Positions 46,874 to 55,658 of a stretch of DNA of 59,800 nucleotides are shown piece after piece. The notes beneath the pieces are model-generated. The model was not told where the DNA came from and did not search any database. It worked only from the letters and a program-made list of their open reading frames with translations. Location: contig CAJUJG010000003.1 in the NCBI GenBank assembly GCA_910586715.1, forward strand, positions 104,666-164,465, in the 5' to 3' direction. The position numbers and the translations under genes are program-made. Positions within the stretch are counted from its first letter, which is position 1; each line of letters starts with the position of its first letter. The stretch comes from an uncultured Lachnospiraceae bacterium. Its GTDB lineage: Bacteria > Bacillota > Clostridia > Lachnospirales > Lachnospiraceae.

Positions 46874-46913
46874 GGGGAAGAGCAATCTTCTCCTTTTTTG
46901 ACGAAGGAGGGCA
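46874..46913 (+). promoter_or_regulatory. Leader with mutually exclusive terminator and Shine-Dalgarno-blocking hairpins
   Basis: GGGGAAGA-GCAA-TCTTCTCC followed by six T (46874-46899) is a compact intrinsic terminator right after the promoter. Its 3' arm, CTCCTT, is also the exact complement of AAGGAG, the ribosome site at about 46904-46909. If the terminator does not form, the same bases can close the ribosome site. The ATG is at 46917. The signal that would choose between states is unknown. Confidence 0.6.
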
Positions 46914-46916
46914 CTT

Positions 46917-48224
46917 ATGCTAAGAAACCGAGATATTTTAGAGCTAAAACGCCGTTTTAAAAAGGAAAACTGCACAATCACGCGCATGTGCGGCTGTTAT
47001 GTGGATTCCAACAAAAATAAAATTGTAGAACTGAACGAAACTTTTTTGAATTTGGATGAAGCAGAGTTTTACAAATATTTGGATATTGCCAAAAAAGCGC
47101 TTTCAGGTACCATCGGAAACAACCTGCTAGAACTCAAGTTTGAAAAAAGCGAGGAGGAAAGCGGAGGCAAACAGCAATACCTGCTCGGACTGCGCGAGAG
47201 CGGTCTGAAAAATCCCGAGCTGCTTGAACACCTATACGATATGATTATTGAAAATTATGATTACGTCGGAAACTATCTGATTCTAGTCTTCCATGACGCC
47301 TACGACGTAATGACCAAGACAAACGATGACCTCAAACTAGACGAATCGGAAGAGGTTTTCGATTACCTTCTGTGTGCCATCTGCCCTGTCAACCTCTCAA
47401 AGCCAGGGCTTGGATACCGCGAAGACGAAAACCGCATTGGTGTGCGCATTCAGGACAGGGTGGTCGGAATGCCGGACGTAGGATTTCTGTTTCCGTCGTT
47501 TGCGGAGCGTTCTGCCGATGTCCATTCGCTTACATACTATGTGCGTGATGCAAAGGATTCACACAGAGACTTTATCGAAACAGCGCTTGGCTGCGGCGCA
47601 AAGCGCACGGCGACGGAGGAACAGAACGCATTCGGCAGTATTGTCAAAGCTGCCATTGCTCCGATTATCGAAGACAGCGACGGTATGCTGATTAATATTC
47701 AGGAAAAGCTCAATGACATTGTGGAGGAACATGAGGCTGCAATGGAGGATTTGGTGGTAATTGATCCTGAAGAACTGACGCTGACTGCCGAAATGATAAA
47801 GGATGTGCTTGCCGACAGCGAAATTCCCGACGCTGCTGTCGCACTGATTCAAAGCCATTTTACGGAAGAATTCAGCGACCAGCCGCCTGCCGTAAAAAAT
47901 CTTGTCAATGAAAAGGCGATTGAAAAAAACAATAAAGAAAAAAAAGAGGTCAAGCTGCTTGAAGAGGTTGCCACATTAAAGCAGGAGTTAAACGATACCA
48001 AGCAGGAAAATCTTGAAAAAACGGAGCAAATCGAAACACTTGTAAAAATGGAAGCTCCGCTTGATCCCGAGGAAGCCAAAAACTGGGCAGAGGTCTTTCT
48101 GCGCATGAAACCTGATAAAGCGCAACAGGTCAAAGCGCAGACCATAGACGGTCAGAAGTATCTGCTGATACCGATGGAAGAACATGAGCATATTAACTTA
48201 AATGGAGTGGAGACTGCGGTGTAG
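46917..48224 (+). CDS. DUF4317 family protein
   Basis: A 435-residue cytoplasmic protein of unknown function found widely in Clostridia. It begins NRDILELKRRFKKENCTITR and MCGCYVDSNKNKIVELNETF, typical of the family. It has YVGNYLILVFHDAYDV near residue 116, and a coiled-coil-prone Lys/Glu stretch (about 335-385). The end is EHINLNGVE. No catalytic motif was recognised. It is monocistronic, with an attenuator-like leader, and convergent with the next gene. Confidence 0.85.
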   Translation: MLRNRDILELKRRFKKENCTITRMCGCYVDSNKNKIVELNETFLNLDEAEFYKYLDIAKKALSGTIGNNLLELKFEKSEEESGGKQQYLLGLRESGLKNPELLEHLYDMIIENYDYVGNYLILVFHDAYDVMTKTNDDLKLDESEEVFDYLLCAICPVNLSKPGLGYREDENRIGVRIQDRVVGMPDVGFLFPSFAERSADVHSLTYYVRDAKDSHRDFIETALGCGAKRTATEEQNAFGSIVKAAIAPIIEDSDGMLINIQEKLNDIVEEHEAAMEDLVVIDPEELTLTAEMIKDVLADSEIPDAAVALIQSHFTEEFSDQPPAVKNLVNEKAIEKNNKEKKEVKLLEEVATLKQELNDTKQENLEKTEQIETLVKMEAPLDPEEAKNWAEVFLRMKPDKAQQVKAQTIDGQKYLLIPMEEHEHINLNGVETAV

Positions 48225-48228
48225 GTTG

Positions 48229-49284
48229 TTACACCGTAGTTTCCGTTTCAAGCTCCTCTATCATATGTTCCCACTCATCACAGCCCTTCATGTACGCAAG
48301 GCTTTCATCATTTTTTAAGGCATCGAGCAAATTTTTCTTTATTTTATTATAGAATGACTGCTCCAGCTGCCTAAAGTCTAAATGCTCAAATAAAAATGTC
48401 TTTGCATAATCTTCTATTGTTTCTATATTAGACAGCATTTCTCTTAAAGTCTGAATGGTTTCCCCTACATTCTTTTGGCTGACAGCAAAGTCAAGATACC
48501 CTGACACCTCATGATATCTGCCCATCTCAAATGTTCTTGCCATTTCGCTTAGTTTGTCCAAATACATTTTTGCCTTCACATAGTCCTTTTTCTCCATCGA
48601 AAATAAATAAAACACATTTAAAACCTGATTTAAGATCTGGTATCCTGAAAACAGCAATTGTTCATATAGCTTACATGCCTCCTCTTCCATTCCCTTATGC
48701 CTGTAAATTTCCGCCTGCTTTAGTTTTCGAACCGGATCGTCCTCGGAAAAATACTGCAAATAAGTTTCCGCCTTATCATACTCTCCTTTTCTGACATAAA
48801 AACCAAACAAGGAATCCGCTGCATTCTTTTTAATCTGCAGATCCTCATCCTCCAGTACCATTTGATAATAGCGATTAATCCGATCCAAATACTGCTCCGC
48901 ATTTTCTACTTTTCTTCTCAAGCGTCCAACGTCCAAAACAAGTGCAACCTGCCAAATCAGCTGATTACAATTCGGATACTCATGCAGGATAGCTTCCGCC
49001 CACCGAAAAACATCGTCGTATTCTTCCGTCTCCAGCTTTGCATCAAGTTCCTTAATAATATTGTTGATTTCCTCCGTGGAAAGTTCCTCATGAAACGACA
49101 GCAGTTCGTCCAGCGAGATGCCCAGCAATCGGGCAATCGGAGCAAGTAACTGAATATCCGGCTGAGAAACGCCGTTCTCCCACTTATTGACGGCAGGCGT
49201 CGTAACGCCCAGTCTGTTCGCCATTTCCTCCTGCGTCATGCCGTTCTGTTTCCGATAAGTTCTGATTACGGTTCCAATCTGCAA
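48229..49284 (-). CDS. XRE-family regulator with C-terminal TPR-like domain
   Basis: About 351 residues. The HTH is IGTVIRTYRKQNGMTQEEMA, NRLGVTTPAVNKWENGVSQP. A long helical repeat domain follows (AETYLQYFSEDDPVRKLKQA, CKLYEQLLFSG), similar in plan to RNPP peptide-responsive regulators. I prefer the TTG at 49284 because GGAGG lies 8 nt before it, while the ATG at 49299 overlaps that site. The 3' end is 5 bp from DUF4317, and the flanking ACTGCGGTGT/ACACCGTAGT hairpin may serve both genes. Ligand unknown. Confidence 0.85.
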   Translation of the reverse strand: MQIGTVIRTYRKQNGMTQEEMANRLGVTTPAVNKWENGVSQPDIQLLAPIARLLGISLDELLSFHEELSTEEINNIIKELDAKLETEEYDDVFRWAEAILHEYPNCNQLIWQVALVLDVGRLRRKVENAEQYLDRINRYYQMVLEDEDLQIKKNAADSLFGFYVRKGEYDKAETYLQYFSEDDPVRKLKQAEIYRHKGMEEEACKLYEQLLFSGYQILNQVLNVFYLFSMEKKDYVKAKMYLDKLSEMARTFEMGRYHEVSGYLDFAVSQKNVGETIQTLREMLSNIETIEDYAKTFLFEHLDFRQLEQSFYNKIKKNLLDALKNDESLAYMKGCDEWEHMIEELETETTV

Positions 49285-49454
49285 GGTATCCACCTCCATG
49301 TTAATCTGAAAAGTTAAAGCAAAAGATAAAACATTATCGTTTTTTATAGAATAGCAAATCCTTTAATATATAACAATTGATTATCTATTAATTATTGTTT
49401 AATAATATTAACTGTTGTTCAAATTCTTTTCCATATTATACATACGAAATATAC

Positions 49455-49483
49455 TTTACACTTTTTGCTCAATCTGCTATGAT
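49455..49483 (+). promoter_or_regulatory. Promoter of the YcxB-like gene pair
   Basis: TTTACA (49455-49460), a 17-bp spacer and TATGAT (49478-49483), about 70 bp before the first YcxB-like gene. The rest of the AT-rich gap 49300-49554 shows no gene. Confidence 0.7.
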
Positions 49484-49554
49484 TGAATCGCAAACAGCAA
49501 TAAACAAAACGATATTGTTAAATTACATAGACAAAACCAAAAAGGAGAAACACT

Positions 49555-50103
49555 ATGTTCCAGTTTCATTATACCATCACAGACGATGATTACCTGAAAT
49601 TTAATATAAACCATTCAACCCAAACAAATATCGGTAAGGCAACCGTACTTACAATGCAGCTCAGCATTCCCTTCATCCTTGTATTCATAATACTTTTATC
49701 GTTCATCAATGGGAGTACTTTTTCAGCCCTGATGGTAGAAACAATCATTTTTACAATTGTAAGCATCTTTTGGATCATATATTACAAAAAATCTATTACA
49801 CGCAGTCTTAAGAGAACAATGCGTGCGACAAAAAAATCCGGACGCCTCCCCTATATAGCGAACGGCACACTGATATTTGATGAAAATTTCATGCATGAGG
49901 ATACTGCTTTACAGGAAATAAAAACCGCATACAGCTTAATTGAAAAAATCTATACCACGAATGAAGCGCTTTATATTTATACCAGCGCAGTATCGGCAGT
50001 CATCCTGCCCTACCGTTTTATCGAAAGTCAGGAAGTGTTTAACAGCCTCTTGGATTTCCTTCAGGAAAAAACAGGAAAGACAATTATCAATATCACAAAA
50101 TAA
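49555..50103 (+). CDS. YcxB-like membrane protein, copy 1
   Basis: 182 residues: a short N-terminal strand region (MFQFHYTITDDDYLKFNI), two membrane helices (about 33-53 and 60-78), and a C-terminal YcxB-like domain (TLIFDENFMHED, YIYTSAVSAVILPYRFI). Function unknown. It is followed 48 bp later by a paralogue with an almost identical 3' end. AAGGAG precedes the ATG. Confidence 0.8.
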   Translation: MFQFHYTITDDDYLKFNINHSTQTNIGKATVLTMQLSIPFILVFIILLSFINGSTFSALMVETIIFTIVSIFWIIYYKKSITRSLKRTMRATKKSGRLPYIANGTLIFDENFMHEDTALQEIKTAYSLIEKIYTTNEALYIYTSAVSAVILPYRFIESQEVFNSLLDFLQEKTGKTIINITK

Positions 50104-50106
50104 AAA
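50001..50106 (+). repeat. Near-identical 3' segment shared by the two YcxB-like genes
   Basis: 50001-50106 and 50592-50697 differ at only four positions, covering the last 34 codons, the stop and a few flanking bases. The 5' parts of the two genes are clearly diverged. This pattern points to gene conversion or a selected shared C-terminus (FIESQEVFNSL). Confidence 0.85.
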
Positions 50107-50151
50107 CCGGATGCCAGTTTCCACTCGTATCGCCCTAGAAAAGGAGTTTTT

Positions 50152-50694
50152 ATGTTTCAGTTCAATTATACCTTAACAGAAAATGATTATTTTCAATTCA
50201 ATATAAATCATCAACTTTATACGCGTTCCGGTAAACGGAATTTCCGTGTGATAAAATATTCCATATTATGCATAATGATAATTGCCATCACACCTTTTTT
50301 GTTCCATGATTTAACGAATACTGTCATTAGCATCGTAACTGGTATATTCTGCTGTATTGTATGGCTCATATCCGCTAAAAGAATTGTAATCGAACAGGCA
50401 AAATCATTTGTCAGAAAACAGCTAAAAAACAATCATATTTCTCTGCCCCAAGACGGCACGCTCTCATTTGAAGAACAATTTATATCTAATGTAGGGACGT
50501 TACAAGAAGGCAAGATTTCTTATCGTCTGATTGATTCCATTTATATGACAAATATGGCAATTTACATTTACATCACGCCAACATCCGCAATCATCCTGCC
50601 CTACCGTTTTATCGAAAGTCAGGAAGTGTTTAACAGCCTCGTAGGTTTCCTTCAGGAAAAAACAGGAAAGACAATTATCAACATCACAAAATAA
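50152..50694 (+). CDS. YcxB-like membrane protein, copy 2
   Basis: 180 residues with the same plan as copy 1: MFQFNYTLTENDYFQFNI, two membrane helices (about 38-75), and the YcxB-like domain ending TGKTIINITK. AAAGGAG precedes the ATG. It probably shares the transcript of copy 1. A terminator follows. Confidence 0.8.
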   Translation: MFQFNYTLTENDYFQFNINHQLYTRSGKRNFRVIKYSILCIMIIAITPFLFHDLTNTVISIVTGIFCCIVWLISAKRIVIEQAKSFVRKQLKNNHISLPQDGTLSFEEQFISNVGTLQEGKISYRLIDSIYMTNMAIYIYITPTSAIILPYRFIESQEVFNSLVGFLQEKTGKTIINITK

Positions 50695-50745
50695 AAAGTT
50701 GCTTAAATATTTACTTTGTTGCAATATACTACAACATAAAAAACA

Positions 50746-50782
50746 CCCGCATACAGCCAAAACTGCATGTGGGAATTTTTTT
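50746..50782. terminator. Bidirectional terminator between YcxB copy 2 and the acyltransferase
   Basis: CCCGCATACAG pairs with CTGCATGTGGG with one mismatch and one G-U pair, and is followed by seven T on the plus side and T-rich sequence on the minus side. Confidence 0.8.
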
Positions 50783-50794
50783 AATGTAGAATTT

Positions 50795-51802
50795 TTATGT
50801 TGTTTTCTTCGTACAAAATGCCATCCTCGCAGTACTCCTATCCTTATTCTCTCTAAGCGCTCTCCCACGAGCCACGTAATCAAACGCCTTTGAAACGTAC
50901 CGATTCCCAAAAAGCATAACAACCAAAACACTCACAAAAGCAGCTGAAATATATTTACTACGTGAATTTGAATCAAAAAAGTCACCCTTCCCAATCAGTC
51001 TTTGAATAAAACCATGTATTAAAAACACGGAAAACGTTCCCTTTCCCCAAACACGAAACACCGGTATTTCAGTGTTTGGGACAAAATTAAACAAAGCAAG
51101 AATCCATACCCACGCAATGATAAGCAGTACCGCTCTTTTCATCAATCCAAAACCCGCTCCTTCATAGGAATATGAACCATACAGCATTGCGGAAGAAACC
51201 TCCGCTGTTAGGATATAATAAGAAGAAATGACTGTTCCGAATAATATTGCTGCTTTTTGATGCCATTTTTCAAATACAATTTTGCACGGTCGATTATTTC
51301 CTATATAATTTCCTAATACAAAAAACGGCAAAAATACCAGTGTCCTTGACAGCGACATATAGTATCCTATGGAAGTATCATACCCCGCCAACAGACTTAT
51401 TGCAACAGACAATATAAAAATCATCCGTCTCTGTTTTTTATTATCCGTCCTTATAAGCGGCAGCAATAAATAATAGATAATAATCGTCAATAAATACCAC
51501 ATCAGCCAGTACGGTTTTGTATATTGAAGCGTTACGGGTTCCCCATTAATATATCCGTCAAAAAGCAGATACAATGTTTGAAACAATATATATGGCATAA
51601 TCAGTTCCAGTAAAATTTTCCTCGGTTTAAACTTTGCATAATAACCTGTAACAAAAATAAATGCAGGCATATGGAATGAATAAATTATAAGATATATTCG
51701 CCTTGCCGAAGCCAGTTCCAGCATATGACCAAATACTACCAAAAATATTAAAATTGCTTTTATGTTATCTGCTCTATCGTTTCTCTGCTTTACGACTTCC
51801 AT
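50795..51802 (-). CDS. Acyltransferase 3 family membrane protein
   Basis: 335 residues, about ten membrane helices. The family opening is present: RADNIKAILIFLVVFGHMLE with the catalytic-type His in the first helix region, then SFHMPAFIFVTGYYAKF. It also has WLMWYLLTIIIYYLLLPLIR. Members O-acylate envelope polysaccharides or glycolipids; the substrate is not evident. AGGAG precedes the ATG. It is divergent from an XRE gene. Confidence 0.9.
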   Translation of the reverse strand: MEVVKQRNDRADNIKAILIFLVVFGHMLELASARRIYLIIYSFHMPAFIFVTGYYAKFKPRKILLELIMPYILFQTLYLLFDGYINGEPVTLQYTKPYWLMWYLLTIIIYYLLLPLIRTDNKKQRRMIFILSVAISLLAGYDTSIGYYMSLSRTLVFLPFFVLGNYIGNNRPCKIVFEKWHQKAAILFGTVISSYYILTAEVSSAMLYGSYSYEGAGFGLMKRAVLLIIAWVWILALFNFVPNTEIPVFRVWGKGTFSVFLIHGFIQRLIGKGDFFDSNSRSKYISAAFVSVLVVMLFGNRYVSKAFDYVARGRALRENKDRSTARMAFCTKKTT

Positions 51803-51950
51803 CCGGTTTCTCCTAACGCATATTCAAATTTTATCCTTATAAAGACTTTGTACTATAACACCCCATAATGTCAATTATAACAATACTAAAGTATTTTGTA
51901 AATATACTTTCTATTAATAGACTTTTATTATGAGTAAAGGAGTTTTAACT

Positions 51951-52286
51951 ATGATCGGTGAACAAATTAAAAAACTTCGTATCGCCCGAAACATGAGTCA
52001 GGTAGGGCTTGCCCGCATGATTGGTGTAACAAAACAAAGTGTGAGTAATTGGGAAAATAATAATATACTGCCTTCAATTGATATGCTAATTAAAATTGCT
52101 GAATTTTTTTCATGCACTACGGATTATTTATTAGAAATTGATGACAAGCGAAAAGTTATAGAAGTTAATGATTTGACATTAGAACAGATTGCCCATATTC
52201 AAATCATTGTAAATGATTATAAACAATTAAATACACAGCTGAGAACTGCGACAGACAATTGTGCTATTGATGCAAGCGAAAACTAA
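51951..52286 (+). CDS. XRE-family HTH regulator (short)
   Basis: 111 residues from the ATG at 51951 (MIGEQIKKLRIARNMSQ), with AAAGGAG 8 nt upstream; an ATG at 51930 lies before that site. The HTH is VGLARMIGVTKQSVSNWENN, and the family continuation CTTDYLLEID follows. The C-terminal tail is short and helical. It is divergent from the acyltransferase gene and may regulate it. Confidence 0.88.
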   Translation: MIGEQIKKLRIARNMSQVGLARMIGVTKQSVSNWENNNILPSIDMLIKIAEFFSCTTDYLLEIDDKRKVIEVNDLTLEQIAHIQIIVNDYKQLNTQLRTATDNCAIDASEN

Positions 52287-52336
52287 TCCCATATGCAGTC
52301 ACAGCAGACTTTGCTGTCCAAACCGCATATGGGATT
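52285..52336. terminator. Bidirectional terminator after the XRE and ileS genes
   Basis: AATCCCATATGC (52285-52296) and GCATATGGGATT (52325-52336) form a perfect 12-bp stem around a loop with its own AGCA/TGCT pairing. It serves the convergent XRE and ileS genes. Confidence 0.75.
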
Positions 52337-52362
52337 TCTATTCCAAACACATTATAATACTT

Positions 52363-55300
52363 TTAAACGCGCTCCACGCCAATCACGACCTTCTCGCCGT
52401 TCACGTTCCACTCTTTCGCGTTTCCGCCACTCTCATAGCGAATTGCATTCGCAAGAACCTTCTCGCCGATTGCGTCCGCATTCTTCTTAACTACATCCGC
52501 AATCCTGTCGTTTCCGCTGATGTAAACATTGATATGGTCCATAACCTCAAAATCCGAATCCTTACGCATCGTCTGAATCTTGCTGATAACCTCGTACACA
52601 AAGCCTTCCTCAATCAGCTCGTCCGTCAGATTGGTGTCAAGCACAACCGTCACCGTGTTGTCCGCCTCCGTGACATAGCCTTCCTTCTGCGAAATATCAA
52701 TCAGCAAATCCTCCTCCGCAAGCCTTACCTCAGTCCCGTTCACGTCAAACGTGATAACACCGTTTGCCTTCAACTCGTCCATCGCCGCGTTTCCGTCAAT
52801 CGTAGAAAGCTTCTCCTTAATGCCGCCAAGCTGTTTGCCGTATTTCGGACCGACCGTCTTAAGCTGCGGCTTAAACGTATACGTCGTAAACTCCCGCACA
52901 TCATCCGTAAACACAACCTTCTTGACATTCAGCTCGTCCTCAATAATCTCCTGATAAAACGCACCAAGCGTAAACGACGCCTTGATAAACATCGTACTGA
53001 TTGGCTGTCTGTTCTTGATGTTTGCCGTATTTCTGCACGCACGTCCCATAACAACCGTCTTTAACAGCGCTTCCATATCCGCCTCAAGCTGCTTGTCAAT
53101 CAATTTATCGTCAACTGTCGGGAAGTCACACAAATGCACGCTTTCCGGTGCAGACGAATCAATGCTGCACACAAGATTTCTGTAAATATCCTCCGTCATA
53201 AACGGTATCATCGGCGCTGCCGCCTTCGAAATCGTCACAAGCGCAGTATAAAGCGTCATATATGCATTAATCTTATCCTGCTCCATACCCTTTGCCCAAA
53301 AGCGCTCGCGGCTGCGTCTTACATACCAGTTGCTCATCTCATCGACAAACTCCTGCAATGCCCTCGCTGCCTCAGGAATGCGGTAATTCTCAAGATTGCT
53401 GTCAACCTCGCCAACCACTGTGTTCAACTTTGACAAAAGCCACTTATCCATGACAGGGAGCTTATCGTACTCCAATGTATATTTCGTCGCGTCAAACTGG
53501 TCAATGTTTGCATAAAGCACAAAGAACGCATAGGTATTCCACAGCGTACCCATAAACTTACGCTGTCCCTCCTGAACCGCCTTACCGTGGAAACGGTTTG
53601 GCAGCCACGGAGCCGAATTAATATAGAAATACCAGCGAATCGCGTCCGCACCGTATGTCTCAAGCGCCTCAAACGGGTCAACCGCATTGCCCTTTGACTT
53701 ACTCATCTTCTGCCCGTTCTCATCCTGAACATGACCAAGCACGATAACATTCTCATACGGCGACTTGTTGAACAAAAGCGTTGACTCCGCCATTAACGAA
53801 TAGAACCAGCCGCGCGTCTGGTCAACCGCCTCCGAAATAAACTGTGCCGGAAACTGCTGTTCGAATAATTCTTTATTTTCAAACGGATAATGATGCTGCG
53901 CAAACGGCATCGCACCCGAATCAAACCAGCAGTCAATAACCTCCGGAACCCTGTGCATCTCTTTTCCACAATCAGGACATTTGAATGTAATCTCATCAAT
54001 ATACGGTCTGTGCAGCTCTACCTTCGCCGCATCAGGATTCCCGCTCCTGTCCGCAAGTTCCTGCCTGCTGCCGATACATTCCTGATGACCGCACTCGCAC
54101 TCCCACACATTGAGCGGCGTGCCCCAGTAACGGTTTCTCGAAATACCCCAGTCCTGAATATTCTCAAGCCAGTCGCCAAAACGACCTTTTCCGATAGATT
54201 CCGGAATCCAGTTTACAGTATTGTTATTCCTTACCAAGTCATCCTTCACAGCCGTCATCTTGATAAACCACGACTCGCGCGCATAGTAAATCAGCGGCGT
54301 ATCGCAGCGCCAGCAGTGCGGATAATCATGCTCAAACTTCGGCGCGTCAAACAGCAGTCCCTTGCTCTCCAAATCCTTCAAAATCATCGGGTCCGCCTTC
54401 TTCACAAACACACCCGCATACGAGGTTTCTTCCGTCATCTCGCCCTTGCCGTTTACAAGCTGTACAAACGGAAGGTCATATTTTCTGCCGACATTTGCAT
54501 CATCCTCACCAAACGCAGGCGCAATATGAACGATACCAGTACCGTCCGTCATCGTAACATAATTGTCGCATGTGATATAATGTGCATTTTTCCGCTGCTT
54601 TTCAATAATGCCTGCCGCAAAGTCAAACAGCGGCTCATATGCTTTTCCCTCTAAATCAATACCCTTGTAGGTACCTAATATTTCATATGTGCTGTCGCCC
54701 TCATTCTCAGCAAGCTTGCCAAGCACCCTGTCAAGCAGCTCTTCCGCCATATAATACGTATAACCGTCAACCGCCTTTACCTTGCAGTACATCTCTTCGG
54801 GGTTTACACAAAGTGCAACATTGGAAGGAAGCGTCCACGGCGTGGTTGTCCATGCAAGAAAATACGCGTCCTCGCCGACTACCTTAAAGCGCACAACCGC
54901 CGAACGCTCTTTGACCGTCTTATATCCCTGCGCAACCTCCTGCGAAGAAAGCGGCGTCCCGCAGCGCGGACAGTACGGCACAATCTTAAAGCCCTTGTAT
55001 AAGAGCTTTTTGTTCCAAATCTCTTTTAACGCCCACCATTCCGACTCAATAAAATCATCATGATATGTCACATACGGGTCGTCCATGTCCGCCCAAAATC
55101 CAACCGTCCCGGAAAAGTCCTCCCACATGCCCTTGTATTTCCATACAGACTCCTTACATTTTTTAATGAAAGGCTCCATACCATACTCTTCAATCTGCTC
55201 CTTGCCGTTTAAACCAAGCAGCTTCTCAACTTCCAACTCTACCGGAAGTCCGTGCGTGTCCCAACCTGCTTTTCTTGGAACCATATAGCCTTTCATGGTC

Positions 55301-55515
55301 CGGTAGCGCGGAATCATATCCTTAATGACACGCGTCAATACATGCCCGATATGCGGCTTTCCGTTTGCCGTCGGCGGTCCGTCATAAAATGTGTAGGTTT
55401 CGCCCTGCTTACGGCTTTCCATACTCTTTCTGAAAATATCATTGTTCTTCCAAAACTTCTCGACCTCTTTCTCGCGGTCTACGAAATTCATGTTTGTTGA
55501 AACCTTTTGATACAT
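52363..55515 (-). CDS. ileS: Isoleucyl-tRNA synthetase (IleRS2-like)
   Basis: A 1,050-residue class I synthetase. HIGH is at residues 55-58 within FYDGPPTANGKPHIGH, and the KMSKS loop is in NGQKMSKSKGNAVDPF. A large editing domain lies between them. The anticodon-binding region (WLLSKLNTVVGEVDSNLENY) and a C-terminal extension follow. The YDGPPTANGKPHIGH form and the length fit the eukaryote-like IleRS2 class rather than the HDGPPYANG bacterial form. No T-box leader was seen in the 143 bp upstream, which is unusual for a Firmicute ileS. Confidence 0.96.
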   Translation of the reverse strand: MYQKVSTNMNFVDREKEVEKFWKNNDIFRKSMESRKQGETYTFYDGPPTANGKPHIGHVLTRVIKDMIPRYRTMKGYMVPRKAGWDTHGLPVELEVEKLLGLNGKEQIEEYGMEPFIKKCKESVWKYKGMWEDFSGTVGFWADMDDPYVTYHDDFIESEWWALKEIWNKKLLYKGFKIVPYCPRCGTPLSSQEVAQGYKTVKERSAVVRFKVVGEDAYFLAWTTTPWTLPSNVALCVNPEEMYCKVKAVDGYTYYMAEELLDRVLGKLAENEGDSTYEILGTYKGIDLEGKAYEPLFDFAAGIIEKQRKNAHYITCDNYVTMTDGTGIVHIAPAFGEDDANVGRKYDLPFVQLVNGKGEMTEETSYAGVFVKKADPMILKDLESKGLLFDAPKFEHDYPHCWRCDTPLIYYARESWFIKMTAVKDDLVRNNNTVNWIPESIGKGRFGDWLENIQDWGISRNRYWGTPLNVWECECGHQECIGSRQELADRSGNPDAAKVELHRPYIDEITFKCPDCGKEMHRVPEVIDCWFDSGAMPFAQHHYPFENKELFEQQFPAQFISEAVDQTRGWFYSLMAESTLLFNKSPYENVIVLGHVQDENGQKMSKSKGNAVDPFEALETYGADAIRWYFYINSAPWLPNRFHGKAVQEGQRKFMGTLWNTYAFFVLYANIDQFDATKYTLEYDKLPVMDKWLLSKLNTVVGEVDSNLENYRIPEAARALQEFVDEMSNWYVRRSRERFWAKGMEQDKINAYMTLYTALVTISKAAAPMIPFMTEDIYRNLVCSIDSSAPESVHLCDFPTVDDKLIDKQLEADMEALLKTVVMGRACRNTANIKNRQPISTMFIKASFTLGAFYQEIIEDELNVKKVVFTDDVREFTTYTFKPQLKTVGPKYGKQLGGIKEKLSTIDGNAAMDELKANGVITFDVNGTEVRLAEEDLLIDISQKEGYVTEADNTVTVVLDTNLTDELIEEGFVYEVISKIQTMRKDSDFEVMDHINVYISGNDRIADVVKKNADAIGEKVLANAIRYESGGNAKEWNVNGEKVVIGVERV

Positions 55516-55556
55516 TGTTTTTTATTTCCACCTTTCTCTTTCATTTGCTTCTCTTT

Positions 55557-55619
55557 ATTCCCGCGAGCAATGAGCCAAGCGACTGATTGCAGGCATTTGG
55601 CGACTGCCGCGAGGGTCAA
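55557..55619 (-). repeat. Dispersed 63-bp intergenic repeat, copy 2
   Basis: The reverse complement (TTGACCCTCGCGGCAGTC to GCGGGAAT) matches 29255-29317 at 53 of 63 positions. It lies upstream of ileS, beside a pair of short direct repeats at 55623-55639 and 55654-55672 (CCCCGT, one to two bases, GCTTGCTGCG). The second of these forms the last codons of the neighbouring membrane-protein gene. Confidence 0.7.
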
Positions 55620-55658
55620 ATCCCCCGTAGCTTGCTGCGCTGCAAATTTGATGCCCCG

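Noticed and set aside
52261..53064. 267-codon plus-strand frame opposite ileS
   Set aside because: Entirely antisense to the well-conserved 3' part of ileS; composition is that of a shadow frame.
53890..54654. 254-codon plus-strand frame opposite ileS
   Set aside because: Antisense to the IleRS editing and catalytic region; no ribosome site or recognisable domain.
55516..55658. Possible T-box riboswitch upstream of ileS
   Set aside because: The gap is too short and lacks the T-box core; it holds the dispersed repeat instead.
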